53,977 bases of DNA from Nostoc sp. TH1S01 (GTDB lineage: Bacteria > Cyanobacteriota > Cyanobacteriia > Cyanobacteriales > Nostocaceae): assembly GCA_018993265.1 (NCBI GenBank), contig JAGKSW010000084.1, forward strand, positions 1-53,977, given 5' to 3'. A program made the position numbers and the translations under genes. The notes below the pieces were generated by a model that worked only from the letters and a program-made list of their open reading frames with translations, made no database searches and was not told where the DNA came from. Each line of letters starts with the position of its first letter. Within the stretch, counting starts at the first letter, position 1. Below, piece after piece: positions 32,694 to 41,495 of this stretch.

Positions 32694-32723
32694 AGGAAGT
32701 GTGAAGTATGAAGTATGAAATTA
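32694..32723. repeat. Heptamer tandem repeat (TGAAGTA type)
   Basis: Several GAAGTGT/GAAGTAT units in tandem after the DUF4330 stop, the same STRR family as at 14646-14672, 25655-25682 and 45057-45087. Confidence 0.65.
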
Positions 32724-32820
32724 TTCATCATCATGAATAATTATTTTTGATTGGGCAGAGCCTTTAAGTCTACATACTTTACACTTCATAATTGTTCGTT
32801 AATATACTTTGAATTATGGA

Positions 32821-33723
32821 CTATTGACCATTGATTAAAGGCAAAAATTGGCGAATTAGTCCAATAGTGACTGCTGGTAGTTCTAATTGGGGTGTTAATC
32901 CTACATCGTCTAATTGTTGAAATACACGAATTGCTTGAGGGTTTTTCTCTGCCAAACGGCGACCAATTTCAGGGCCAGTAAATTGGGATTTCTGTCCCCA
33001 AATAATCGCAGTCGGAGTAGTCAACTGTTCAATGTCAAGGGATAAATCAAAACACAAATCACCCCGCACAAAAGAGAGTGCTGCATATTCAGCATTAGGC
33101 TGCTGGGCAGATTGAAGATAAGCCTCGACAATTTCTTGATAAACGCGATTAGCCCTAGCAAATTGCCTTTGCTCTAAAAAACTCCGAATTCCTGCTTCTG
33201 TAGCAACACCAGTACTGTATAGCAAGCGGTCAATTATCGGTACGCTGACTAACTGAGCAAAAAAACTGCGGGAGTAGTCTTCGCCAAAATCAGAAAGTCC
33301 GGCGGGTGTGGTGAGAATTAAAGATTTAAATAATTCAGGATGAGCGATCGCTACTCGAATTGTAAACGCTGCGGTCAGAGAAGATGCGATCGCTGTGACT
33401 GGTTCTGTACAAGTTTGCTGCAAAAATTCCCGAATCGTCGTGACATAATCTTCAATCTGGTAATTCCGCACGGGATGTTCTGATCTTCCCCATCCAATTA
33501 AATCTGGCGCGAGAATGCGATATTCACTAGCAAACGCTGGGTAAACCTTCGACCATTCATAAGCAGAAGACCCACCACCAAAACCATGTAGAAAGACTAA
33601 AGTGTCTGTCTTTGGTGTGGTGCTTAATTTGTCCTGCCAAATTGACCCAGTGGCTGTATAGTAAACCATTCTCCCTAGCGATGTTACGATTGAGCGTTGC
33701 TCAAATCCCTGTGGCTGAAACAT
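32821..33723 (-). CDS. Alpha/beta-hydrolase-fold protein with incomplete catalytic triad
   Basis: 300 residues with the usual fold: the oxyanion segment FLHGFGGGSSAYEWSKVYPA, then ILAPDLIGWGRSEHP, a nucleophile elbow AIASSLTAAF (Ser115, with Ala and Thr where Gly is usual) and the last strand TAIIWGQKSQF. The acid position, normally Asp in WGxxD, is Ser, and the C-terminal segment LDDVGLTPQLELPA has Leu where GH-x-P-x-x-E-x-P proteins place the catalytic His; no other His lies near the end. It therefore looks like a non-catalytic or altered member of the family. I recall similar sequences in other cyanobacteria, so this may be a conserved non-enzymatic branch. Ligand unknown. Confidence 0.82.
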   Translation of the reverse strand: MFQPQGFEQRSIVTSLGRMVYYTATGSIWQDKLSTTPKTDTLVFLHGFGGGSSAYEWSKVYPAFASEYRILAPDLIGWGRSEHPVRNYQIEDYVTTIREFLQQTCTEPVTAIASSLTAAFTIRVAIAHPELFKSLILTTPAGLSDFGEDYSRSFFAQLVSVPIIDRLLYSTGVATEAGIRSFLEQRQFARANRVYQEIVEAYLQSAQQPNAEYAALSFVRGDLCFDLSLDIEQLTTPTAIIWGQKSQFTGPEIGRRLAEKNPQAIRVFQQLDDVGLTPQLELPAVTIGLIRQFLPLINGQ

Positions 33724-34164
33724 ATATATTTTTTACTGATTAATGAATAAATCAAGCTATTGAGTGCAGACAATATTCGCTTCACCCCAAACCCTCAGTA
33801 CTTTAACGAGATTTCCCTAAAATTATCCATTGCTATTATTAGCAAACACTCAATTTTTTCACCTCTAGCCTCCGCCAGATTAAGCAGATGTAAAATTACT
33901 GGCTTACGTGTAAAGATTCAGTGATTTTTTTGTCTTTAATTTGCAGTGTATTTGCCTGCAAATACTGTTGCACAAGGCTTTGATAAGGTAGTCTGTATTA
34001 CTTTAGTTATATAAACGACCTGAGTTTTTTATGATAATGTATCAGAAAACTCACGTAAAGTTTTGAGCGTCCAGAATAGTTGAAATACCTAAGATTAGCA
34101 ACGATTCTGCGTTCAATAAAAACAGCTTTAGATATAATTACTTATCTAAATCGTTCTCTAGGTA
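33724..34164. promoter_or_regulatory. Gene-free stretch with two palindromic elements
   Basis: TATTTGC-CT-GCAAATA at 33949-33964 is a 16-nt near-palindrome. TGAGTTTT (34021-34028) and AAAACTCA (34046-34053), with TGATA/TATCA nested inside, form a two-tier hairpin about 110 nt upstream of the gene at 34165. They could be regulator sites or a 5' leader structure. Nothing else was recognised. Confidence 0.35.
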
Positions 34165-34758
34165 ATGGTAAGGCGGGGCGTTGTGGTAAAGCAGGCTACT
34201 CTTCAATCGGATAAAGCACCAACGTTGGCAGATTTTAAAGATATCTTGGAACACTGCGATGTGCATATAGCTTCTGCTTGGCGGGGACAGTTGGCAGAAA
34301 CTCTAGAAACCGCCAAGGTCGGTATTCCTATTTGTGTATGTTTAAACCTAGAAGATTTAAAGTGCTTTGAATCTGTAGAGACTCAGTATGAGCGCTGGGG
34401 GGTAATTTTCCGGAATTCGATCGCCATACAACCCTCGAACCCCGCATTTCCTAGCCATTCTGGTCTGGTAGTATTGATGGGTTCACCAAAAAGTGGATTG
34501 CTCGAAGCTAGTTTTGTACATCCCGTCAACTATGTTAGTGCCTATGTTACTAGTTCACAACGGCTAGTAATGTCTGCTTATGATGGCGATCGTCAACTGC
34601 TCAGTCAAACAGTACTTCCTGGAGCCAATCTCGCCAATTCTGACTCAGCAGTACCTCCCAATATTTTATTGTCTGTGACAGCGAATAACATTCATTCTGT
34701 TACCTTCTGTGCCTTTGATGGTCAATTCACCATCGACGACTTTCGTTTTTGTCTCTAA
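34165..34758 (+). CDS. Hypothetical protein, beta-rich C-terminus
   Basis: 197 residues, no signal peptide or membrane segment. The N-terminal part (LADFKDILEHCDVHIASAWR, GQLAETLETAKVGIPICVCL) looks alpha/beta. From about residue 95 it becomes a beta-rich module (HSGLVVLMGSPKSGLLEASF, VNYVSAYVTSSQRLVMSAYD) ending in FCAFDGQFTIDDFRFCL, the kind of closing strand seen in jellyroll or PEP-anchor carbohydrate-binding-like domains. Family not recognised. ATG 34165 has AGG a few bases upstream. It is followed, about 180 nt later, by a membrane protein gene on the same strand. Confidence 0.65.
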   Translation: MVRRGVVVKQATLQSDKAPTLADFKDILEHCDVHIASAWRGQLAETLETAKVGIPICVCLNLEDLKCFESVETQYERWGVIFRNSIAIQPSNPAFPSHSGLVVLMGSPKSGLLEASFVHPVNYVSAYVTSSQRLVMSAYDGDRQLLSQTVLPGANLANSDSAVPPNILLSVTANNIHSVTFCAFDGQFTIDDFRFCL

Positions 34759-34935
34759 TCATACCCAAAACTCAACACAGCACTAGTTACCAGATTGATG
34801 GGTGGGATAAAAAAGTCACCTCATGAAGAACTGGCTATGAGGACTGCCAATCATGAGGAATTTTGACTTCATCATGCGCCTAATCCCTGGTAAAAGATAT
34901 ATTAGAAAATCTCGTACACAAATTAGGTAAATACT

Positions 34936-35715
34936 GTGGCAAAGGCTTCGTTTTCTTTGCAGCAACTAATCAACCAGATACCCAACTGGTCGCTTCCAGC
35001 ATTTCCGCTAGGAAGTCCAAAGCAGCAAAATTTCAAGCCTTTTTCCAGTCCTGGAAATGTTCTTGCCTTCCTGACAATAATCGTGGGAATGCTGTTGTGG
35101 AACTGGAAACTGCTATTAGCTCTTGTTGTAGGTGTTGGGGTAATGCTCTTTACCTACTCAACCCAGCAATGGAACTGGCAATTACGTTGGGTAGAAATTC
35201 AGAAATTGCTCAATGGGCCGAATCGTCGGTTAGTTTTAGCTGTCGGTAGTGGTGGCCTTGCGACTATTAGCACTTATATGGCTGCGGCTATTTGGGTTGA
35301 CTCTCACAGCCATTGGATTGCGACTGGTGCTATTTTGCAAGGTTTGGGAACTGTATTAACTTTAGTTTTGCTGCTTTGGCAAATTCTCAGTCGTTATAGC
35401 AATCAAGAACAAGATGTGTTTGAGCAGTTGTTACTCAATTTAACAGAAGCAGACCCCTTGAAACGATTGCTAGCTGTACGTCGAATTACTAAGTTTATCA
35501 CTCGTCAGCCAGTTAATGCGGCGCTACAGCAAGAAGTTGTCCAATGTTTGCAACTTCTCCTAACTAGAGAGGAAGAAGTCATCATTCGAGAAGCAGCATT
35601 TGAAAGTTTACAAATTTTAGACAAGCTATCAAATCTACCATCCAGCACCGCTACTCCCCTTAAACCAGCCAAGCTAAAAGTCCAAACTCAAAAATCTCAA
35701 ATTTTGAACTATTAA
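34936..35715 (+). CDS. Membrane protein with C-terminal armadillo/HEAT-like region
   Basis: 259 residues from GTG 34936. A cytoplasmic N-terminal stretch of about 40 residues is followed by membrane helices VLAFLTIIVGMLLWNWKLLL and ALVVGVGVMLFTY, then RRLVLAVGSGGLATISTYMA and GAILQGLGTVLTLVLLLW, four in all. The C-terminal 100 residues are helical with DPLKRLLAVRRITKFI and EEVIIREAAFESLQILDKL, resembling HEAT/armadillo repeats. I recall conserved cyanobacterial proteins of this layout annotated only as armadillo-type fold proteins. Function unknown. Confidence 0.75.
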   Translation: MAKASFSLQQLINQIPNWSLPAFPLGSPKQQNFKPFSSPGNVLAFLTIIVGMLLWNWKLLLALVVGVGVMLFTYSTQQWNWQLRWVEIQKLLNGPNRRLVLAVGSGGLATISTYMAAAIWVDSHSHWIATGAILQGLGTVLTLVLLLWQILSRYSNQEQDVFEQLLLNLTEADPLKRLLAVRRITKFITRQPVNAALQQEVVQCLQLLLTREEEVIIREAAFESLQILDKLSNLPSSTATPLKPAKLKVQTQKSQILNY

Positions 35716-35740
35716 CTTATTTCTGGAATAATTTTATAGT

Positions 35741-36490
35741 TCATTTCCGATACAATCTGCCATTACGGACTTGTACCACAGGATAATTGCACCGACGCAC
35801 CAGTTGTTCATCGTGAGTTGTCACAATAACTGTAGCCCCAAAAGAATTTAACTTTTGCAGAATTTGGATAACTTGCCAAGAATTATCTGGGTCGAGGTTT
35901 CCTGTGGGTTCATCAGCTAAAAGTAATGGTGGTGTTCCCACAATGGCACGTGCAACGCTCACCCGTTGTTGTTCTCCTCCCGAAAGCTGCTCTGGAAAAC
36001 AGTTTGCTTTGGAAAGTAAACCCACCAGCTTTAAAGTAGGTTCTAAACGTCTTTGAATTTCTTTGCGCGTATAACCTTGTGCTTGCAGTACAAATGTCAC
36101 ATTTTCTGCAACAGTTCTTTGGGGAATAAGTTTGTAGTCTTGAAAGACAATTCCAATCCGCCGCCGCAACAGTGATAAGCGATCGCCCCTTAAATCTGTT
36201 ACATTGCAGTCATTGACAATCACTTCTCCCTGAGTAGCTAATTCTTCGCCGTATAAGAGTTTTAAAAGTGTTGATTTACCAGAACCGCTTGGCCCTGTGA
36301 TAAATAGAAATTCTTTTTGTTTAACTTCTAAACTCACATCCAACAATCCATGACAGCCATTGTTGTATGTTTTGGTTACAGAGCGTAACTGCACTATGGG
36401 AGTACTACTACTGCTTTGTGACGAAGATGTACTATCCTTTGAGGGAATATGCTGATCAGTTTTGACTGGAGTTTTTACAACGGTTCTCAT
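35741..36490 (-). CDS. ftsE: Cell-division ATP-binding protein FtsE
   Basis: 249-residue ABC ATPase: Walker [15 protein letters not shown], the Q-loop [17 protein letters not shown] typical of FtsE, signature [15 protein letters not shown], Walker [13 protein letters not shown] and H-loop TTHD. In E. coli FtsE works with FtsX to activate murein hydrolases at the septum. The protein has a Ser-rich N-terminal extension of about 30 residues ([10 protein letters not shown]) not found in the E. coli protein. No ftsX is adjacent; cyanobacterial genes for the pair are often apart. An alternative reading is a LolD/MacB-type ATPase, but the [10 protein letters not shown] segment favours FtsE. Confidence 0.87.
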   Translation of the reverse strand: MRTVVKTPVKTDQHIPSKDSTSSSQSSSSTPIVQLRSVTKTYNNGCHGLLDVSLEVKQKEFLFITGPSGSGKSTLLKLLYGEELATQGEVIVNDCNVTDLRGDRLSLLRRRIGIVFQDYKLIPQRTVAENVTFVLQAQGYTRKEIQRRLEPTLKLVGLLSKANCFPEQLSGGEQQRVSVARAIVGTPPLLLADEPTGNLDPDNSWQVIQILQKLNSFGATVIVTTHDEQLVRRCNYPVVQVRNGRLYRK

Positions 36491-36654
36491 TGGCAGAATA
36501 TATGCACTTGCTTAGAACTAAACACCCGAAAAATTTCAATTTAAGATTCTCTTAAAAATAAGGATTCCCTGGACACACCTGGGAATTTCAAGTTCAAGTG
36601 CAAAAATTAAATTTTTTGGAAGATTCAGTAATAACCGCAAGTCATAATTTGGGG

Positions 36655-36797
36655 AGTGGTGAGTGGGGAGTAGGGAATAGTGGATGTTTATTTTCTTCCG
36701 ACTCCCAACTCCAGTTTTTAGCTAATAAGCAAAAAGGGATAGCAGGAGTGATGGATGTTTATTTTCTCCCAACTCCCGACTCCCAATTCCCTATTCT
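36655..36797. repeat. Tandem and dispersed GGGAGT-type repeats
   Basis: GAGTGGTGAGTGGGGAGTAG at the start, and inverted counterparts (CTCCCAACTCCCGACTCCCA) at about 36766-36785, flank a gene-free stretch between ftsE and the glycosyltransferase. This is the GGGAGT STRR family of cyanobacteria; the inverted arrangement could form a long imperfect stem. Confidence 0.55.
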
Positions 36798-37550
36798 CTA
36801 GACCGCACTTTTGGCGGTCAAGCGGTAAACAAACGCTTTTACTGCAAATTCTGGCAAAGCTAACATCCGTCGCCAACGCCAAGGTTCTTTATATAACCGA
36901 TACAGCCATTCCAAATTATTATTTCCTAACCAAGCAGGAGCGCGTGTTTTGCTTCCTGACCAAATATCAAAGCTACCACCAACACCAATCCAAATTGCTT
37001 GCGGACATAAATGGCGATTTTGAGCAATCCATAATTCTTGACGTGGTACTCCCAAACCGACCAAAATAACTTGAGGCTGTAATTGGGCAAGTGTTTGACG
37101 TAATATCTCTTCTTCTTCTGGAGAATGGTAGCCAGAATGAGTACCTACTATACTTAAATCTGGAGCTTGCTGCTGCCAAAAATCTGCGGCTTTTGTTGCT
37201 ACTCCTGGTGCGCCGCCGTAAAAAAAGACTTTTGTACCTTTTTGCTTTTGTCCCAGTTCTCGCAGTAATGTCTCTGCTAGTTCAATTCCGGGACAACGTT
37301 GCACTTTTTGCCAGAAAAGCCACTGCAAATACAAAACAACACCAGCACCATCAGGTATCACTAACTCAGCATCGTGAATTACCTTGGCTAGTGCGCTGTC
37401 TCGTTCTGCTTGCATGGTCATTTCTGCATTTAGCGTCACTACGTGAGTACCTCTGCTGTGTTGCAGGCATTCTAGCAACCAGCCTGGATAGTTACTCATA
37501 ACATGAACTGGTATTCCCAGCACCGAAAATACTTTAGGCGGTTTAGACAT
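36798..37550 (-). CDS. WecG/TagA/CpsF-family glycosyltransferase
   Basis: 250 residues of glycosyltransferase family 26. Members transfer UDP-ManNAc, UDP-ManNAcA or related sugars to a lipid-linked first sugar during surface polysaccharide or teichoic-acid linkage synthesis. Conserved blocks seen are THVVTLNAEM near residue 35, AELVIPDGAGVVL (catalytic Asp region), VFFYGGAPGVATKAAD, and ILVGLGVPRQELWIAQNRHL, then GVGGSFDIWSG and RAPAWLGNNNLEWLYRLYKE, the classic C-terminal signature. The protein is presumably peripheral at the inner membrane. The specific sugar cannot be told. Monocistronic. Confidence 0.92.
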   Translation of the reverse strand: MSKPPKVFSVLGIPVHVMSNYPGWLLECLQHSRGTHVVTLNAEMTMQAERDSALAKVIHDAELVIPDGAGVVLYLQWLFWQKVQRCPGIELAETLLRELGQKQKGTKVFFYGGAPGVATKAADFWQQQAPDLSIVGTHSGYHSPEEEEILRQTLAQLQPQVILVGLGVPRQELWIAQNRHLCPQAIWIGVGGSFDIWSGSKTRAPAWLGNNNLEWLYRLYKEPWRWRRMLALPEFAVKAFVYRLTAKSAV

Positions 37551-38194
37551 AGCCTATTCTAATTAGCCTCACATCACACCAGATTGTCTCGAACGATAGT
37601 TTATCAAATATTTTAATCAGTCGCCTGGGCAATTTTGGGTAATGACTAGTGAGAAAATTACAGCGTTAAAATTCCTTCTGCCCTTTCTCTTGGCGGATAG
37701 TATAAAAGCAAGTTGTAATGTATACCAAAAATTTTTATGATAAAAATTTCTAATCATTCAAAATTTATCAATTTGTTATGTTTCATAACTAATCTTTATT
37801 GAACGCAATTTTTCCTAGCGATCGCATTTTGGTCATCGTCATGAGTAGTGGACAAATATGAATCTGTCGTAAATCAGCCAGTATACTCATAAAAAAGGAC
37901 ATTAGCTTTTTTAACCTCAATAAGTTTGCTTACCAGTCCAAATCTCCAACAAAATCACAGTAATTGAGGACAGTACTTATATATAAGGTATAACCAGACA
38001 ACTTTTAATATTCAATAGAAATGTTGGCTTGGCAATTAAACATTCAATCACTCAGCAAAACTACTAAATACTAGGCTTACCTAAGCAAAAATTCTATATT
38101 TATTTTTTACAAACGTTTTTCAACGACAATCTACTAAGATTTTTGCATCAATTCGGTTTGAAAGTTCAGTTAGTTTAACGGGCAGAAGTTAACA
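37551..38194. other. 644-nt gene-free region upstream of a response regulator
   Basis: Divergent spacer, AT-rich toward the regulator gene. A small hairpin GTTATG-TTT-CATAAC lies at 37775-37789. No repeat family, open frame or recognisable regulator site was seen. A long 5' leader for the response regulator is possible. Confidence 0.4.
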
Positions 38195-38911
38195 ATGAGT
38201 AAAATTCGTATTGTTTTGATCGAAGATCATGACCTCACCCGTGTTGGTATTCGGACAGCACTACAGCAAAAAGGCGAGATTGAAGTGCTAGGCGAAGCTG
38301 GCAATGCTGCGGAAGGCTTAAAATTGTTAAAAAAATTACAGCCAGATATTGCGATCGTCGATATTGGTTTACCCGATAAAGATGGGATTGCACTTACCAA
38401 AGAAATTAAAGCTACTGCCACAGGAGAAGATGGCACAAGAGTTTTAATTTTAACACTTCGAGATAATAAAGAAGCAGTTCTAGCGGCTTTTGCTGCTGGG
38501 GCAGACTCTTACTGTATGAAAGATATCAAGTTTGATAATTTGCTAGAGGCAGTAAAAGTTACATACAATGGCAACGCTTGGATTGATCCAGCGATCGCCA
38601 GAATTGTGTTACAACAGGCACAAGCAAATTCTCCTAAACAGGAAACTCTGCCAACAGACACAAAAAATATCCCCGAAAATCAAGAGATTGAGGAAAATGA
38701 GGAAATAATTGACCCCTATACCCTGACAGAACGCGAGTTAGAAGTGTTACAGTTAATTGTCGAAGGTTGTAGCAATGCAGTTATAGCTGAACGACTTTAT
38801 ATTACAGTTGGGACTGTCAAAACACATGTCCGTAATATCTTGAATAAGCTATGCGCTGATGACCGTACCCAAGCAGCCGTTAGAGCTTTGCGTTCTGGGT
38901 TGGTTGGATGA
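38195..38911 (+). CDS. NarL/FixJ-family response regulator
   Basis: 238 residues. The receiver domain (residues 1-125) has the acidic pair EDHD, phospho-acceptor Asp56 in IVDIGLPDKDG, Thr in LILTL and Lys in SYCMKDIKF. An acidic linker (ENQEIEENEEIIDP) leads to a LuxR-type helix-turn-helix (about 173-235: YTLTERELEVLQLIVEGCSN, VGTVKTHVRNILNKL). No sensor kinase is adjacent. A 15-bp stem-loop directly follows its stop, then the REC-GAF-PP2C gene, suggesting linked but separately tuned expression. Confidence 0.92.
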   Translation: MSKIRIVLIEDHDLTRVGIRTALQQKGEIEVLGEAGNAAEGLKLLKKLQPDIAIVDIGLPDKDGIALTKEIKATATGEDGTRVLILTLRDNKEAVLAAFAAGADSYCMKDIKFDNLLEAVKVTYNGNAWIDPAIARIVLQQAQANSPKQETLPTDTKNIPENQEIEENEEIIDPYTLTERELEVLQLIVEGCSNAVIAERLYITVGTVKTHVRNILNKLCADDRTQAAVRALRSGLVG

Positions 38912-38946
38912 ATTTATTTCAGGGTTGCCACACCCTGGAATAAATT
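38911..38946. other. Stem-loop at the 3' end of the response regulator gene
   Basis: AATTTATTTCAGGGT (38911-38925) pairs with ACCCTGGAATAAATT (38932-38946): 15 bp with one T-G wobble and a 6-nt loop. There is no T-tract after it, so it is more likely an mRNA 3' stabiliser or processing site than a terminator. Confidence 0.55.
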
Positions 38947-39093
38947 GAAGAAGCTAACTTTGAGTCAATTTCTGAGTTCAAAGCAGGTAACTTCTATGAT
39001 GAAGGCTAGCTTTTTATTGGTTTGTAGGTTGTCACTGGGTGAGATAAAAATTGCCTTATCTCACTACACAAGTATCGGATATTAAAGTCAAAT

Positions 39094-40764
39094 ATGACTG
39101 AGACAGAGGTAGAAAAACTCAAGCTCATGATTGTCGATGATGAGCTAGATAATTTGGATTTACTCTACCGCACTTTTAGGCGAGATTTTCAAGTATTCAA
39201 AGCCAATCATGCCTTAAGTGCGCTGGACATCTTGGAGAAAGAAGGTGAGATGGCCGTGATCATCTCAGATCAACGAATGCCAGAAATGAATGGCACCGAA
39301 TTTCTCAGTCGCACGGTAGAACGGTTTCCCGATACGATTAGGATTCTGCTGACGGGTTTTACAGATGTTGAAGATTTGGTGGATGCAATTAACTCCGGTC
39401 AAGTGTTCAAATACATCACTAAACCTTGGAACCCTGAACGGCTCAAGTTACTAGTTGAACAAGCTACCGAGACATATCGTTTAGTTAAGCAACGCACCCA
39501 AGAGTTACGTCGGGCGCTACGACGAGAATCTTTATTTAATGAGGTGACGACAGCAATTCGAGAGTCTCTCGATTATGGCAATATGTTGCAAAAAATTGTT
39601 GCCACCATTGGACAAACATTTGATGCTACTTGTTGCTTGCTGATCCCGGTAGAAGGCGATCGCTTGACAAGTGATACATTCTCTTATCAAGATGCTAATT
39701 CTTCTATATTAAATTTTGCTTTTGACCATAGTTTGTTTGAGAAAGTAGTTGAAACTCGTTATTATCAACTCAATCAAGGCACTTTCGACGGCAACCCTTG
39801 TAATCATCTGGTAGTACCTCTTACCTACCAACAGCAACTATTAGCGGTACTTGCTCTTTATCAGTTGGGACGCGATGAGCTTTGGCCAGATGAAGACATT
39901 AAATTAATTACAGGTGTAGCTGACCAAGCAGCCATAGCTCTTTTTCAAGCAAAACTCTATCAACATCTACAAGAAAAACAAGAACAAATTAGAGCAGAGT
40001 TAGAAGTCGCACGCCAAATTCAAAATAATCTGCTGCGGCAAAGTTTACCTGATATTAAAGAGGCAAAGCTACAAGCCTGCTGCTATCCAGCGCGAGAAGT
40101 GGGAGGCGATTTTTTTGAAGTATTTGTCCACCCTAAAGGAGATTTATGGTTAGCAGTGGGTGATGTTTCCGGGAAAGGTGTACCTGCGGCTTTATTCATG
40201 GCTAGTGCTATTTCTGTATTGCGCCGCGAGTTATCTCAAGAAACACCAGCAGAACCCCATATAATCGTCCAAAATCTTAATCATGCTCTATGCAATGACT
40301 TAATTAGTAACAATTGCTTTATTACTCTTGTATTAGCTTGTTATAGCCCTAGCACAAAAGAACTAGTCTACGCTAATGCTGGACATATCTACCCTCTGCT
40401 ATGGTCTCGCCCAACTGACTCAACTCAGCAACCTAACTATCTCAAAGTCCGCGGTATTCCTTTAGGAATTTTACCTACTTGGAAAGCACAGTCAGGACGA
40501 TTGCATCTCTCTTCTGGAGATACTTTATTGTTAGCTAGTGATGGGATTACTGAAGCATCAGTATCAAATGAGTTACTAAAATGCGAAAAAATAGATGGTA
40601 ATTTTTCGGCTGGTGGCCATTCTATGCTGAATCAAGAAGGTCTTTGGCAACTTCTCCAAACAGAGCCACAACCACTTTCTCTGAGCCATTTACTAGCACG
40701 CATCCAAGCAAATAATCAAGTTCAAGAAGACGATCAAACTATACTTTCGCTAGAGGTTTTATAA
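39094..40764 (+). CDS. REC-GAF-PP2C (RsbU/SpoIIE-like) phosphatase
   Basis: 556 residues. The receiver domain (about 1-125) has acceptor Asp59 in IISDQRMPEMNG and KYITKPW, a pattern seen in receivers of cyclic-diguanylate and phosphatase regulators. A helix (about 130-160) leads to a GAF domain (about 165-295). A coiled coil (ELEVARQIQNNLLRQSLPD) then precedes a SpoIIE-type PP2C phosphatase (about 330-555), with metal-binding GGDFFEVF, VGDVSGKGVPAALFMA, NAGHIYPLL and SDGITEA. In partner-switching pathways such proteins dephosphorylate a STAS anti-anti-sigma factor. The gene ends 3 nt before an RsbW-like kinase gene. Confidence 0.92.
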   Translation: MTETEVEKLKLMIVDDELDNLDLLYRTFRRDFQVFKANHALSALDILEKEGEMAVIISDQRMPEMNGTEFLSRTVERFPDTIRILLTGFTDVEDLVDAINSGQVFKYITKPWNPERLKLLVEQATETYRLVKQRTQELRRALRRESLFNEVTTAIRESLDYGNMLQKIVATIGQTFDATCCLLIPVEGDRLTSDTFSYQDANSSILNFAFDHSLFEKVVETRYYQLNQGTFDGNPCNHLVVPLTYQQQLLAVLALYQLGRDELWPDEDIKLITGVADQAAIALFQAKLYQHLQEKQEQIRAELEVARQIQNNLLRQSLPDIKEAKLQACCYPAREVGGDFFEVFVHPKGDLWLAVGDVSGKGVPAALFMASAISVLRRELSQETPAEPHIIVQNLNHALCNDLISNNCFITLVLACYSPSTKELVYANAGHIYPLLWSRPTDSTQQPNYLKVRGIPLGILPTWKAQSGRLHLSSGDTLLLASDGITEASVSNELLKCEKIDGNFSAGGHSMLNQEGLWQLLQTEPQPLSLSHLLARIQANNQVQEDDQTILSLEVL

Positions 40765-40767
40765 GTA

Positions 40768-41193
40768 ATGAAAAGTGAGCTTCATATACCAAGTGATTTG
40801 AATTATTTAAATATCGTCGAAAGCTGGTTGCTGGGATGCTTGAAAGTCAAGTTAGGAGATTCTGTTGATTGGTCTCGGCAATCTAGCCGTTTACGACTGG
40901 CTTTGGTAGAAGCCTACTCTAATGTAGTACGTCATGCCCACAAAGAGCAGCCAAATTTACCAGTATTACTGCGTTTGGAACTCAAAGACAGAGATATTTC
41001 CCTAGAAATCTGGGATTATGGCGAAGGCTACGATATGTCTACCTATTTAGCACCAAATCCCCTAGACAAACAAGAAGGGGGTTATGGATGGCTAATTATG
41101 AATCGTTTAATGGACAGGGTAGAGTACCAATTACAAGTTAATGGCGCTAATTGTTTGAAGTTGGAAGCTACAATTCCGGAAATGGTGAAATAA
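40768..41193 (+). CDS. RsbW/SpoIIAB-like anti-sigma or switch kinase
   Basis: 141-residue HATPase_c protein: N-box RLALVEAYSNVVRHAHKE, G1 WDYGEGYDM, and G2 GGYGWLIMNRLMDRVEY, all as in RsbW-type serine kinases that phosphorylate STAS proteins and may hold sigma factors. It starts 3 nt after the phosphatase gene, so the opposing phosphatase and kinase are made from one transcript. No STAS-domain antagonist or sigma factor lies within the window, so those partners are elsewhere. Confidence 0.9.
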   Translation: MKSELHIPSDLNYLNIVESWLLGCLKVKLGDSVDWSRQSSRLRLALVEAYSNVVRHAHKEQPNLPVLLRLELKDRDISLEIWDYGEGYDMSTYLAPNPLDKQEGGYGWLIMNRLMDRVEYQLQVNGANCLKLEATIPEMVK

Positions 41194-41495
41194 CCCGCAG
41201 CTATCGTATGAATTTGGTTTAATGACAAAGAAGGTGAATGTGTGGCACATAAACCTTCATCTTTGTGTTGATTAACCACACATAACACATCTCAGATGGC
41301 GCATGATTGAGGCTTTGGATTGTAAACAAGTAATGAAGGCAACCGAGTATTTTAAGAAAAATTAAGTAAATGCTAACTTTTACTAAATTTATTTGATTTA
41401 TAGGGGTTACTTATCAAATACTGTAAAGGAAGAGTTACCAATAGTTACTTTGGTAACAATCAGCCTTAATTACCCCTTAAATTACAACCAAAGTC
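41194..41495. other. 302-nt intergenic stretch, nothing recognised
   Basis: AT-rich spacer after the partner-switching pair. Only weak imperfect pairing was seen (ACAAAGA near 41223 with TCTTTGT near 41268). Confidence 0.4.

Noticed and set aside
38911-38946. Rho-independent terminator after the response regulator
   Set aside because: The stem is strong, but no T-tract follows on either strand; listed as a stem-loop instead.
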